Below, piece by piece: positions 1-6,270 of a stretch of 11,689 bases of DNA. The notes under the pieces are model-generated. The model saw only the letters and a list, made by a program, of their open reading frames with translations. It was not told the origin of the DNA and did not search any database. Location: assembly GCA_002368715.1 (NCBI GenBank), contig DFEO01000027.1, positions 1 to 11,689 on the forward strand, given 5' to 3'. Made by a program: the position numbers and the translations under genes. How positions within the stretch are numbered: position 1 is the first letter of the stretch; the number at the start of each line of letters is the position of its first letter. The DNA is from Ruminococcus sp. UBA3800 (GTDB lineage: Bacteria > Bacillota > Clostridia > Oscillospirales > Ruminococcaceae).

Positions 1-79
1 GGGGCTTCCCCTTTGAGAAGCACGGCAGAAGCTTTCCTCAAGCCGCTTGCGGCTTGACAGCCGGGGCAAGCCGCACGGC

Positions 80-130
80 AAACTCGGAAATCGATTTTGT
101 GAAAATTGATTTCCATGCGGATTTGAGTTT
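80..130. repeat. Long hairpin upstream of the zapA promoter
   Basis: A 13-bp stem (86-98 with 102-114, one G-T pair, loop GTG) is nested in an outer 6-bp stem (AAACTC 80-85 with GAGTTT 125-130). No T-run follows that would make it a normal terminator for rightward transcription, although the downstream DNA is T-rich. Just before it lie a CAAGCCG/CGGCTTG hairpin (39-45 with 50-56) and a second copy of CAAGCCGC at 67-74. It could be the end of an upstream transcript or a dispersed intergenic palindrome. Nothing in positions 1-135 looks convincingly coding. Confidence 0.5.
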
Positions 131-135
131 TTCTC

Positions 136-164
136 TTTACTTTTGTTTTGTTTTGTAGTATAAT
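136..164 (+). promoter_or_regulatory. Sigma-A promoter of zapA–U32
   Basis: The -35 element is TTTACT (136-141), followed by a 17-nt T-rich spacer and a perfect TATAAT -10 element (159-164). Transcription should start near 171, leaving a leader of about 47 nt before the zapA start. That leader holds a small hairpin and a full AGGAGG ribosome binding site. Confidence 0.75.
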
Positions 165-179
165 GACAACAAGAAGATC

Positions 180-196
180 AGGCGGTTCGTCCGCCT
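180..196 (+). promoter_or_regulatory. Leader hairpin before the zapA ribosome binding site
   Basis: AGGCGG (180-185) pairs with CCGCCT (191-196) around a 5-nt loop. It ends 8 nt before the AGGAGG ribosome binding site at 205-210. With TTTGT after it rather than a T-run, it is unlikely to be an efficient terminator. A 5' mRNA-stabilising or ribosome standby role is more plausible. Similar hairpins precede the ribosome binding sites of the DUF368 gene and nifJ. Confidence 0.5.
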
Positions 197-217
197 TTGT
201 GGTCAGGAGGTTTTTAA

Positions 218-676
218 ATGAAAAATACTATCAGCATCAAGGTCTGTGCAAAGACCTACAACGTTGTGACCGAAGAATCTCAGGTCTACACCGAGAAGAT
301 CGCAGCTCTGCTGGATCAGAAGCTGGGTTCTATCCTCAAAGCCAGTCCCAGTCTCTCGATTGCGGATGCCGCTGTGCTCGCTTCGCTGGAGGCCTATGAT
401 GAGCTTACCAAGGCAAGAACGAACATCGAAAACATCCGCTCACAGATAAAGGGCTATGTCGATGATGCCGCAAAGTCGAAGACTGACCTTGACAACGCCA
501 GAAGAAGAGTGTTTGAGCTGGAAAGACAGGTCAAGGCTCTGGAGGACGAGCTGGAGAAAAGGACCGTGGTCAAAAGAGCTCCCGACGAAGAGATGATAAG
601 CGCAAAGGACCTTCTTTCCCAGCAGATAGACGAGGCTATAAAGAGCCCCGTTCATCCCGGAAGCAATAACGGCTGA
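218..676 (+). CDS. zapA: Cell division protein ZapA
   Basis: ZapA proteins bind FtsZ and bundle its filaments at the division ring in the cytoplasm. The 152-residue product has the ZapA pattern: an N-terminal beta-rich stretch (MKNTISIKVCAKTYNV), a helix with EKIAALLDQKLGSIL at about 26-40, an ADAAVLASLEAYDEL helix at about 49-63, then a long charged coiled coil (about 64-118) typical of the dimer/tetramer stalk. It is longer than most ZapA proteins (usually about 90-110 residues), with an extra C-terminal tail rich in D, E and K. The ATG at 218 has a perfect AGGAGG 7 nt upstream (205-210). Its TGA overlaps the start of the U32 gene by one base, so the two are very probably translated together. 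Confidence 0.88.
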   Translation: MKNTISIKVCAKTYNVVTEESQVYTEKIAALLDQKLGSILKASPSLSIADAAVLASLEAYDELTKARTNIENIRSQIKGYVDDAAKSKTDLDNARRRVFELERQVKALEDELEKRTVVKRAPDEEMISAKDLLSQQIDEAIKSPVHPGSNNG

Positions 677-2754
677 TGAGTGCCGAGATACTTGCGCCCT
701 GCGGTTCGGCAAAGGCTCTCGAAGCCGCCCTGAGAAGCGGCTGTGATGCGGTATATCTTGGGCTGTCACGCTTTTCCGCAAGAGGAAAGGCCGAGAATTT
801 TTCCGAGGAAGAGCTTGTCCGGGCGGTGTATGAATGCCACCGCAGAGGAGTAAAGGTGCATCTTGCGGTAAACACCCTCGTGCGTGACTCCGAAATGGAC
901 GACTGCGTGAGGGCTGTTCGCTTTGCGGCAAAAACAGGTGTGGACGCTCTTATCGTTCAGGACCTGGGGGTCCTTTCCATAGCAAGAGAGCTTTTTCCTG
1001 AGCTGGAGATACACGCATCCACCCAGATGACAGTTCACAGCGAGAGCGGCATGAAAACGGTGACGGAGCTTGGCTGCACAAGGGCAGTGCTCTCCCGTGA
1101 GCTGCCGCTCGAAGTGATAAAAAGGCTTTCGCAAACGGGCATCGAGACCGAAGTGTTTGTTCACGGGGCACTGTGTATGTCGGTGTCGGGGCAGTGCTAT
1201 ATGAGCGCTTTCATCGGTTCGAGAAGCGCAAACAGGGGGCTGTGCGCCCAGGCCTGCAGGCTGCCTGCATCTGCCGACGGGAGTGAGGCTCACTGCCTGT
1301 CGCTCAAAGATGTTTCGCTCCTGCCATATCTCAGAGAGCTTGAAGCGGCAGGTGTATCGTCCTTCAAGATCGAGGGCAGGATGAAAAGACCGGAATATGT
1401 CGCTATGGCGGTGGATTCCTGTGTGAAGGCACTGAATGGCGAAAGCTATGACTTAAAGGCGCTGGGAGATGTTTTTTCGAGAAGCGGCTTTACGGACGGA
1501 TATTATCACCACAGGCTCGGGAATGAGATGTTCGGAGTCAGGACGGGAGAGGACGCTGCAGCTGCGGCAAAGGTGTTCCCTGCGGCCCATGAGCTTTACC
1601 GCCGTGACGAAAAGCGCAGCAGGATAGCCGTGGCTTTCAAAATGACAAAGGGCTCGGCTATGAGCCTGACGCTGACGGACGAAAACGGCCTGAGCGTCAC
1701 AGCCTTCGGAGCGCTGCCGGAAAGCGCAAGGAACAGACCCTGGGACGAGGAGCTTGTGAGGTCTAAGGTCTTGAAATTCGGCGGCACCATTTACGAGCCG
1801 GTAAGCTTTGAATGTGAGATAGAAGAGGGTCTTGCTCAGTCTCCGGCAAAGCTGGGCGAGCTAAGACGTGAAGCTGTGGAGCAGCTTGACAGACAAAGAG
1901 CAAAGGCGAACACAAAAACTCACGACCCGGCCTGCGAGCCGCATATGATGCATAAGACACATAAGACGGAAGAAAAAGCCGGATGCAGCGAAAGGCGCAT
2001 AAGGATAAAGATAAGAAAGCTGACGCAGCTGGAGGGGCTTGACATCGGGGATATCGAGCTTATAGGTGTGCCCCTTGCGCTTTTGCAAAAGGCAGCGGAG
2101 CTTGTCCCCGCTGATAAGATCTCGGTCATAATGCCAAGGTTCACCTTCGACGAGCCTTCGCTGGGCGAACAGATAAAGGCTGCAAAGGATATGGGGATAA
2201 GACATATGACAGGCGAGAACATCGGGCATTTCTCGCTTGCAAGGGAATACGGATTTGAGCTGCACACCGACTTTACCCTGAATATCGCAAACAGCTATGC
2301 ACTGGAGCAGGCAGCAAGACTGGGGGCAGCGGATTGTGTGCTTTCGCCGGAGCTGACGGCGGCACAGATCGGCGATATAAAAAAGTGCGTGCCGTCAGGT
2401 ATCTATGCCTACGGCAGGATACCGCTCATGCTCACGGCAAATTGCCCCATAAGACAGCAGTTGGGCTGCCGCGGCTGCAAGGGCTTTATCACCGACCGCA
2501 CAAAACGCTCGATGCCCGTGCGCTGCGATAAGAAAAACGGCTATGCCGAGATATTCAACAGCGATATCCTTTATACCGCCGACAGGCTCTCCATGTTTTC
2601 AGCTGCGGATTTCCTGTTGCTTGATTTTCTCGACGAAACGGCAGAGCAGATAAACGCAGTTGTCGGTGACTTCAAAAAAGCGCTCAGAGGCCTTCCTCCC
2701 AAAGCCAAGCCCTCGAATGTGACCTTCGGGCTGTATTCAAGAGGAGTAATATAA
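676..2754 (+). CDS. Peptidase U32 family protein with DUF3656-type C-terminal part (RlhA/TrhP-like)
   Basis: A 692-residue cytoplasmic protein of the U32 family. Characterised members (E. coli RlhA, TrhP/TrhO-related proteins, UbiU/UbiV) use prephenate or an Fe-S cluster to hydroxylate RNA or ubiquinone; protease activity is doubtful for most. The TIM-barrel start is visible (EILAPCGS, residues 4-11; DAVYLGL, 24-30). The family signature lies at 159-177 (EVFVHGALCMSVSGQCYMS). Four cysteines, C167, C174, C190 and C194 (C-x6-C-x15-C-x3-C), match the cluster-binding set. A second cysteine set, C590, C598, C601 and C617, lies near the C-terminus. By length and layout it resembles the long RlhA-type proteins, so 23S rRNA or tRNA hydroxylation is the best guess; the substrate cannot be read from sequence. 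The ATG overlaps the zapA stop as TGATG with only a weak upstream GGAAG, so translation probably depends on reinitiation. Confidence 0.88.
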   Translation: MSAEILAPCGSAKALEAALRSGCDAVYLGLSRFSARGKAENFSEEELVRAVYECHRRGVKVHLAVNTLVRDSEMDDCVRAVRFAAKTGVDALIVQDLGVLSIARELFPELEIHASTQMTVHSESGMKTVTELGCTRAVLSRELPLEVIKRLSQTGIETEVFVHGALCMSVSGQCYMSAFIGSRSANRGLCAQACRLPASADGSEAHCLSLKDVSLLPYLRELEAAGVSSFKIEGRMKRPEYVAMAVDSCVKALNGESYDLKALGDVFSRSGFTDGYYHHRLGNEMFGVRTGEDAAAAAKVFPAAHELYRRDEKRSRIAVAFKMTKGSAMSLTLTDENGLSVTAFGALPESARNRPWDEELVRSKVLKFGGTIYEPVSFECEIEEGLAQSPAKLGELRREAVEQLDRQRAKANTKTHDPACEPHMMHKTHKTEEKAGCSERRIRIKIRKLTQLEGLDIGDIELIGVPLALLQKAAELVPADKISVIMPRFTFDEPSLGEQIKAAKDMGIRHMTGENIGHFSLAREYGFELHTDFTLNIANSYALEQAARLGAADCVLSPELTAAQIGDIKKCVPSGIYAYGRIPLMLTANCPIRQQLGCRGCKGFITDRTKRSMPVRCDKKNGYAEIFNSDILYTADRLSMFSAADFLLLDFLDETAEQINAVVGDFKKALRGLPPKAKPSNVTFGLYSRGVI

Positions 2755-2762
2755 AAAGCTCA

Positions 2763-2796
2763 GCGGACTATGGAAAAACATCCATAGTCCGCTTTT
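2763..2796. terminator. Bidirectional rho-independent terminator between U32 and VWA genes
   Basis: A perfect 12-bp stem (2763-2774 with 2781-2792), loop AAAACA, followed by TTTT on the plus strand. On the minus strand the sequence after the stem reads TGAGCTTTTTA, so it can also end the convergent VWA operon. It begins 9 nt after the U32 stop. A smaller 6-bp hairpin (CCATAT 2798-2803 with ATATGG 2810-2815) lies between it and the VWA stop. Confidence 0.9.
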
Positions 2797-2847
2797 GCCA
2801 TATATGATGATATGGAAAGATAGCTTGCTTTGTTATCAGCCGGAGCA

Positions 2848-4476
2848 TCAGAGCATACGAGCGTAGTTCTCTGCCATTTCGATGAGCTCGGGCTCCTGCT
2901 TCTGAGCGCCCTTGAGCTGGCCTATTATCTCGCTGAGGGTAAGGTCATTGAGATACTCGCTGCCCTTGAGATACATAGCAAACTCTGCTACCAGCGCTGC
3001 AAACTCCAGGTTGGCAGGCTTTTCTGCGCTGTACTGGGATGCGTTCACGGTAGTCTTCACAAGCCTGCTCTCGCTCTGCTCGGGATACTTGTAGCGTACC
3101 GATACGTCAAGAAGGTCGCCCTCGATACCGCCCGTCGGGATGATCTCATAGAGAGCTGTTGACTGCTGTCCCGAACCGATGTCGCCTGCATCCTTGGTGT
3201 CGTCGTCGAAGTCCTCGGTGCTGAGCTGTCTGTTCTCATAGCCCACCAGTCTGTATGAACGTATCTTGGACTGGTCGAAGCCGACCTGGACCTTTGTGTC
3301 CTTTGCCACGGTGAACATCGAGCCGTTCATCTCGGTAACAAGGACTCTCTTTGCCTCGTCAAGGGTATCTATATAAGCATAGTTGCCGTTGCCGTTATCT
3401 GCAAGTGCTTCAAGTCTTGAATCCTTGAAGTTGCCTGTGCCGAAGCCGAGAACGGAAAGCGCTATGCCGGAATCTCTCTTGCCTTCGATAAGTTCGGTCA
3501 GTTCCTCTGCGCTCGAAACGCCCACGTTCAGATCGCCGTCCGTTGCAAGGATGACACGGTTGTTGCCGCCCTTTATAAAATACTTTTCGGCTATGCTGTA
3601 AGCGGTGTTTATGCCTGCGGCACCTGCTGTGGAGCCGCCTGCGGTCAGTGAATCGAGGGCGGTCGTTATGGTGGCTGTGTCGTCGCCTGCCGTGCCTTCA
3701 AGAACGACCCTGTCCTCTCCGGCATAGGTAACGATAGAAACTCTGTCATCGGGACCAAGCTGGTCTGCCAGCAGAGAGAATGCCTGCCTTACGAGAGGGA
3801 GCTTGTTCTCCTCCTCCATCGAGCCGCTGACATCTATCAGGAAAACGATGTTCGAGTCGATATCCGAAACGGGAGCCTCCATTGCCTGGATGCCTACCAG
3901 CATAAGCTTAGCCTCGGGGTTCCAGGGGCAGTCAGACAGCTCGGTGTTTATCGAGACCGCTTCGCCGTCAGGCATCTGATAGTCATACTTGAAATAGTTT
4001 ATGAACTCCTCTGTCCTTACGGCGTCGGAATAGACCTCCCAGCCCTGGTTTATCATCCTTCTTGCGTTTGTGAAGGAGGCTGTGTCTATATCTGTCGAGA
4101 AGGTGGATATGGGCTGGTCTGCCGTGTCTATCCAGCCGTTTTCATCATAGTGCGTATACTCCTCGGTGTTGTCGCCGCCCATCGGCATAAAAGCTTCGTC
4201 TGCTGCTGCGGTCTCCGAGGTGTAGCCATCAGCGACCATACCCTTCATATTGGTGTTCTCTTCAAATTCGGTCATGATCTCGGGCTCGGTGTCGGGCTCG
4301 TCAGCTCCGGGCTCATTGTTATCGGCGGCATTGCGGGAAACAGCTGCTCCCGATGCCTTGCCGATTTTTTTCTTTGATCCCTTTGAAGAACTGTCTGCAC
4401 TTCCGCAGGCTGTCGATATCATCATCATTGCTGCGCACAGACCGGCAGCTATCCTTTTTGCGTTTGCCTTTTTCAT
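2848..4476 (-). CDS. YfbK-like VWA-domain lipoprotein (vWF_A N-terminal, VWA, DUF3520)
   Basis: A 542-residue exported protein. Its signal peptide is K/R-rich then hydrophobic, up to C24 (ISTACGS); the -3 position is Ser rather than Leu, so the lipobox is not ideal. An acidic, Ser/Asp/Glu-rich linker follows (25-105). An N-terminal YfbK-type domain (about 107-200) contains STFSTDIDTASFTNARR. The VWA domain (about 208-385) has a complete metal-binding MIDAS: DVSGSM (D215, S217, S219), T283 and D313. The C-terminal DUF3520 part (about 390-535) contains FAALVAEFAMYLKGSEYL. Such proteins bind ligands at the cell surface; the E. coli YfbK function is poorly known. It is last in a sigma/anti-sigma unit, 52 nt after the anti-sigma gene. 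The ribosome binding site is GGGAGG (4485-4490), 8 nt from the ATG, and overlaps the inverted repeat described separately. Confidence 0.87.
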   Translation of the reverse strand: MKKANAKRIAAGLCAAMMMISTACGSADSSSKGSKKKIGKASGAAVSRNAADNNEPGADEPDTEPEIMTEFEENTNMKGMVADGYTSETAAADEAFMPMGGDNTEEYTHYDENGWIDTADQPISTFSTDIDTASFTNARRMINQGWEVYSDAVRTEEFINYFKYDYQMPDGEAVSINTELSDCPWNPEAKLMLVGIQAMEAPVSDIDSNIVFLIDVSGSMEEENKLPLVRQAFSLLADQLGPDDRVSIVTYAGEDRVVLEGTAGDDTATITTALDSLTAGGSTAGAAGINTAYSIAEKYFIKGGNNRVILATDGDLNVGVSSAEELTELIEGKRDSGIALSVLGFGTGNFKDSRLEALADNGNGNYAYIDTLDEAKRVLVTEMNGSMFTVAKDTKVQVGFDQSKIRSYRLVGYENRQLSTEDFDDDTKDAGDIGSGQQSTALYEIIPTGGIEGDLLDVSVRYKYPEQSESRLVKTTVNASQYSAEKPANLEFAALVAEFAMYLKGSEYLNDLTLSEIIGQLKGAQKQEPELIEMAENYARML

Positions 4477-4485
4477 AGTAATGTC

Positions 4486-4507
4486 CTCCCTTGTCAGCGG
4501 TCAGTTT
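4486..4507 (-). promoter_or_regulatory. VWA ribosome-binding region, complementary to the sigma-operon leader
   Basis: In mRNA sense this segment reads ACCGCTGACAAGGGAG and runs into the GGGAGG Shine-Dalgarno of the VWA gene. It is the exact reverse complement of the leader RNA element at 6006-6021. With one mismatch the match extends to 21 of 22 (4486-4507 against 6000-6021). A small TCAGT-TTT-ACTGA palindrome (4501-4513) lies immediately upstream of the ribosome binding site. Confidence 0.7.
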
Positions 4508-4528
4508 TACTGAAATTCCCTTACTTTA

Positions 4529-5353
4529 TCATCCCAGCGAGACTATCCCCTCTAATATCCCTGCTGTGCGATAGCGGGCAATGAGAGGGTCCGTCTCGAT
4601 GGTGTAGCTTATCACGGCGCCCTGTTCACAAAGCTTTTCAAAGACCTCTTCTGCAAGCTCCGCCTTTCGGCCTGCATCAGCGTCCGTATATTCGTCCGAG
4701 TTCACAAGTTCTGCTATCGCATCATCGACAGCCTTCTGTGCCTCTTTCGGCTCCATTGGCTCTGTTTCAGGGTCTTGCGTGGTGCTGCTGTTGTTGTCGC
4801 CGGAGCTTCCGGCTTTGTTGGTGTTGTCCGCAGCGGCAGTTCTCGTCTCTTCCGACGTGTTCTGCTCTGCCGGGCTGCGCACGCCGTTTTCTTCGGCCTC
4901 GCCTATATCTGCATCCAGAGACTGCATATTTGCTGTATTATCCTCTTCGGCTCTGTCCTCCGAAGGCTCTGCGGCGTCCGATCCGTCATAGGCTTTCTCT
5001 TGTGCTTCGTTTTGCGCAGCGGCGCTTTTGTTAATGCCGTCCGAGTTTTTTTCTGCGGCCTCTCCCGACTTTTGTGAGTATGAGGAATCTCTGTTCGTTT
5101 TATCTGTCTTCAGCGTCCCGCTTTCTCTGTTAAGCATAATGAACGCTCCCGTAACAGCTATCACCGCACACGCAGCGACTGCGATATACCTCATCAGGCC
5201 TCTGCTCCTTGTGTGAGCGATAGCAGGCTTTGTTTTGGTGTCTGCTTTCTCCTGTTCATCGAGCCCTGCTTCTATCCTGCCCCACAGCTTATCCATGTCG
5301 GGGCCAGTTTTTTCGCTGTTCTCTTTGTAAAGCTTTTCGATATCGAAGCTCAT
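4529..5353 (-). CDS. Membrane anti-sigma-factor-like protein
   Basis: A 274-residue single-pass membrane protein. Residues 1-53 are cytoplasmic and charged, with a helical segment around MDKLWGRIEAGLDEQEKADT. One transmembrane helix is at about 55-74. An outer-face linker of low complexity follows (about 76-203, rich in A, E, D, N, S and T). A structured C-terminal end (about 204-274) contains AQKAVDDAIAELV and LAEEVFEKLCEQG. No His-Cys-Cys zinc-binding anti-sigma motif is visible, so the assignment rests on topology and position. Its ATG overlaps the sigma stop as ATGA, and its ribosome binding site GGAGGAGG (5361-5368) lies inside the last sigma codons, spaced 7 nt, which implies tight coupling. 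It probably holds the sigma factor at the membrane and senses through its outer domain. It could instead be an accessory protein of the VWA lipoprotein. Confidence 0.7.
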   Translation of the reverse strand: MSFDIEKLYKENSEKTGPDMDKLWGRIEAGLDEQEKADTKTKPAIAHTRSRGLMRYIAVAACAVIAVTGAFIMLNRESGTLKTDKTNRDSSYSQKSGEAAEKNSDGINKSAAAQNEAQEKAYDGSDAAEPSEDRAEEDNTANMQSLDADIGEAEENGVRSPAEQNTSEETRTAAADNTNKAGSSGDNNSSTTQDPETEPMEPKEAQKAVDDAIAELVNSDEYTDADAGRKAELAEEVFEKLCEQGAVISYTIETDPLIARYRTAGILEGIVSLG

Positions 5354-5895
5354 AACTGTTCCTCCTCCATGATCTGTTTAAGCTTTGAAACGGCCCTGTT
5401 ATATCTCCACGACACTGTTCCCTGCGGCTCGCCCAGGATCCGGGCTATCTCCTTGAAGCTAAGCTCCATCCCCAGCTTCATCTCGATCACCTCCCGCTCC
5501 TTCACCGACAGGTGCGAGAGCGCTGTTTCGAGAGTGATCTTTGCCGACACGCTGTTTTCAAGCGAACCCTCTGCTGCGATATTTGCGGCAGGGCCGTCCT
5601 CACTGTCGATGTCGAGCTGTTCGGGGTGCTGCTTTCTGAGATGGTCAAGAGCGAGGTTTCTCGCAATCACCGTGAGCCATCTTTTGTGACCCTGACCGCT
5701 TTTATAGCTGTCTGCCATATTCCAGAGCTTTAAAAAGAAGTCCGAGGTCAGGTCCTCAGCGTCCTCATGCGAACGGACGATACCGAGTATCACACGGTAG
5801 ATCTGTTTCGCATAGGCTGTGTAGATATCTTTAAGTCCGTTTCTGTCTTTGTCGATCATAAGGCGGATACAGCTTTCAAACTGTAAATCGGTCAA
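5350..5895 (-). CDS. ECF-type RNA polymerase sigma factor
   Basis: A sigma-70 family, extracytoplasmic-function regulator that directs RNA polymerase to stress promoters. Counting from the start chosen here (181 residues), the sigma2 region is about 22-90, with DAEDLTSDFFLKLW at 45-58 and a WLTVIARNLALDHLRK core helix. The sigma4 region is about 122-174, with a helix-turn-helix around SFKEIARILGEPQGTVSWR. No other domain is present. The start is not an ATG. A TTG at 5904 would sit directly against the AAGGAG (5905-5910), so the TTG at 5895, 9 nt from it, is preferred; the alternative would add three residues. It is first in the unit, overlaps the anti-sigma gene by 4 nt, and lies behind a long structured leader and a vegetative-type promoter. 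Confidence 0.9.
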   Translation of the reverse strand: MTDLQFESCIRLMIDKDRNGLKDIYTAYAKQIYRVILGIVRSHEDAEDLTSDFFLKLWNMADSYKSGQGHKRWLTVIARNLALDHLRKQHPEQLDIDSEDGPAANIAAEGSLENSVSAKITLETALSHLSVKEREVIEMKLGMELSFKEIARILGEPQGTVSWRYNRAVSKLKQIMEEEQL

Positions 5896-5908
5896 GACGT
5901 CCAACTCC

Positions 5909-5953
5909 TTAAAGCGAAAGGCTGTGCGTTTTTGTCTTGCTCAGCGCTTTCAT
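5909..5953 (-). other. Possible 14-codon leader ORF before the sigma gene
   Basis: An ATG at 5953 opens a short frame, MKALSKTKTHSLSL, whose TAA at 5909-5911 overlaps the AAGGAG ribosome binding site of the sigma gene (TAAGGAG). No Shine-Dalgarno precedes it, so it may not be translated. If it is, ribosomes would stop exactly on the sigma ribosome binding site. The segment also contains AAAGCG/CGCTTT (5911-5916 with 5945-5950), which can form a 6-bp stem abutting the ribosome binding site. Confidence 0.25.
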
Positions 5954-6055
5954 ATAATATACGTTTGGCAGCAGGCGGATTTATGGCGAAATAATGCACA
6001 AACTTACCGCTGACAAGGGAGTATGCTTTATGCACAATGCCAAAGGTGCTGCCTA
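5911..6055 (-). promoter_or_regulatory. Structured 5' leader of the sigma operon
   Basis: From the predicted start near 6055, the transcript carries about 160 nt before the sigma start. On the plus strand, GGCAGCA (5967-5973) can pair with TGCTGCC (6047-6053), or the overlapping TTTGGCA (5964-5970) can pair with TGCCAAA (6038-6044). Each helix is 7 bp and perfect, and they exclude each other because they share 5967-5970. Both enclose the anti-ribosome-binding-site element at 6006-6021, flanked by direct repeats ATGCACAA (5994-6001 and 6030-6037). It does not match a riboswitch class known to me, and no terminator is visible in it. Confidence 0.55.
6000..6021 (-). promoter_or_regulatory. Leader element complementary to the VWA ribosome binding site
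   Basis: In the sigma-operon transcript this block reads CTCCCTTGTCAGCGGT followed by AAGTTT. It can pair over 16 continuous bases (21 of 22 with one mismatch) with the VWA initiation region at 4486-4507, covering AAGGGAG of its Shine-Dalgarno. On the plus strand the same DNA reads as a copy of that initiation region: AAGGGAG, 8 nt, then an ATG at 6030 opening an 8-codon frame. An inverted duplication is therefore the rival explanation. Confidence 0.6.
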
Positions 6056-6061
6056 GAGAAA

Positions 6062-6090
6062 AGTATATCACAAGAACAGGAGCGTGTCAA
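6062..6090 (-). promoter_or_regulatory. Sigma-A promoter of the sigma–anti-sigma–VWA operon
   Basis: On the minus strand: TTGACA (6085-6090), a 17-nt spacer, then TATACT (6062-6067), one base off consensus overall. Transcription should start near 6055. This is a housekeeping-type promoter, so basal expression of the ECF factor does not appear to need the ECF factor itself. No separate ECF-type autoregulatory promoter was recognised between here and the sigma gene. Confidence 0.8.
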
Positions 6091-6192
6091 CAAAAAAGCC
6101 CCCTGCTTTTCGGCCGGTACTCATAAAGAGGTTTTTCCAAAAAACTATCGTGAGATCCGATCATTGCGTTTTGTTAATTTATAATATAAGTC

Positions 6193-6221
6193 TTGATTTT
6201 TGGAGTATTATAGTATATAAT
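6193..6221 (+). promoter_or_regulatory. Sigma-A promoter of the femX–TPR–popT operon
   Basis: TTGATT (6193-6198), a 17-nt spacer and a perfect TATAAT (6216-6221). The start should be near 6228, giving a leader of about 43 nt. The 375-nt gap between the sigma start (5895) and femX (6271) therefore holds the sigma leader, two divergent promoters about 100 bp apart and a weak AAAAGC/GCTTTT hairpin (6094-6099 with 6105-6110), but no convincing gene. Confidence 0.75.
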
Positions 6222-6270
6222 AGTTCTGTATGATTTTATCTGAACGCTCAAAAAGGAGAGGATCGTCTAA

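Noticed and set aside
3..158. Plus-strand frame open from the window edge to a TAG at 156-158
   Set aside because: It crosses two hairpins and the -35 element of the zapA promoter. No recognisable protein pattern; open by chance.
6094..6110. AAAAGC-CCCCT-GCTTTT hairpin as a terminator
   Set aside because: Only 6 bp with two G-C pairs, and it lies between divergent promoters with no gene ending there. Too weak to call.
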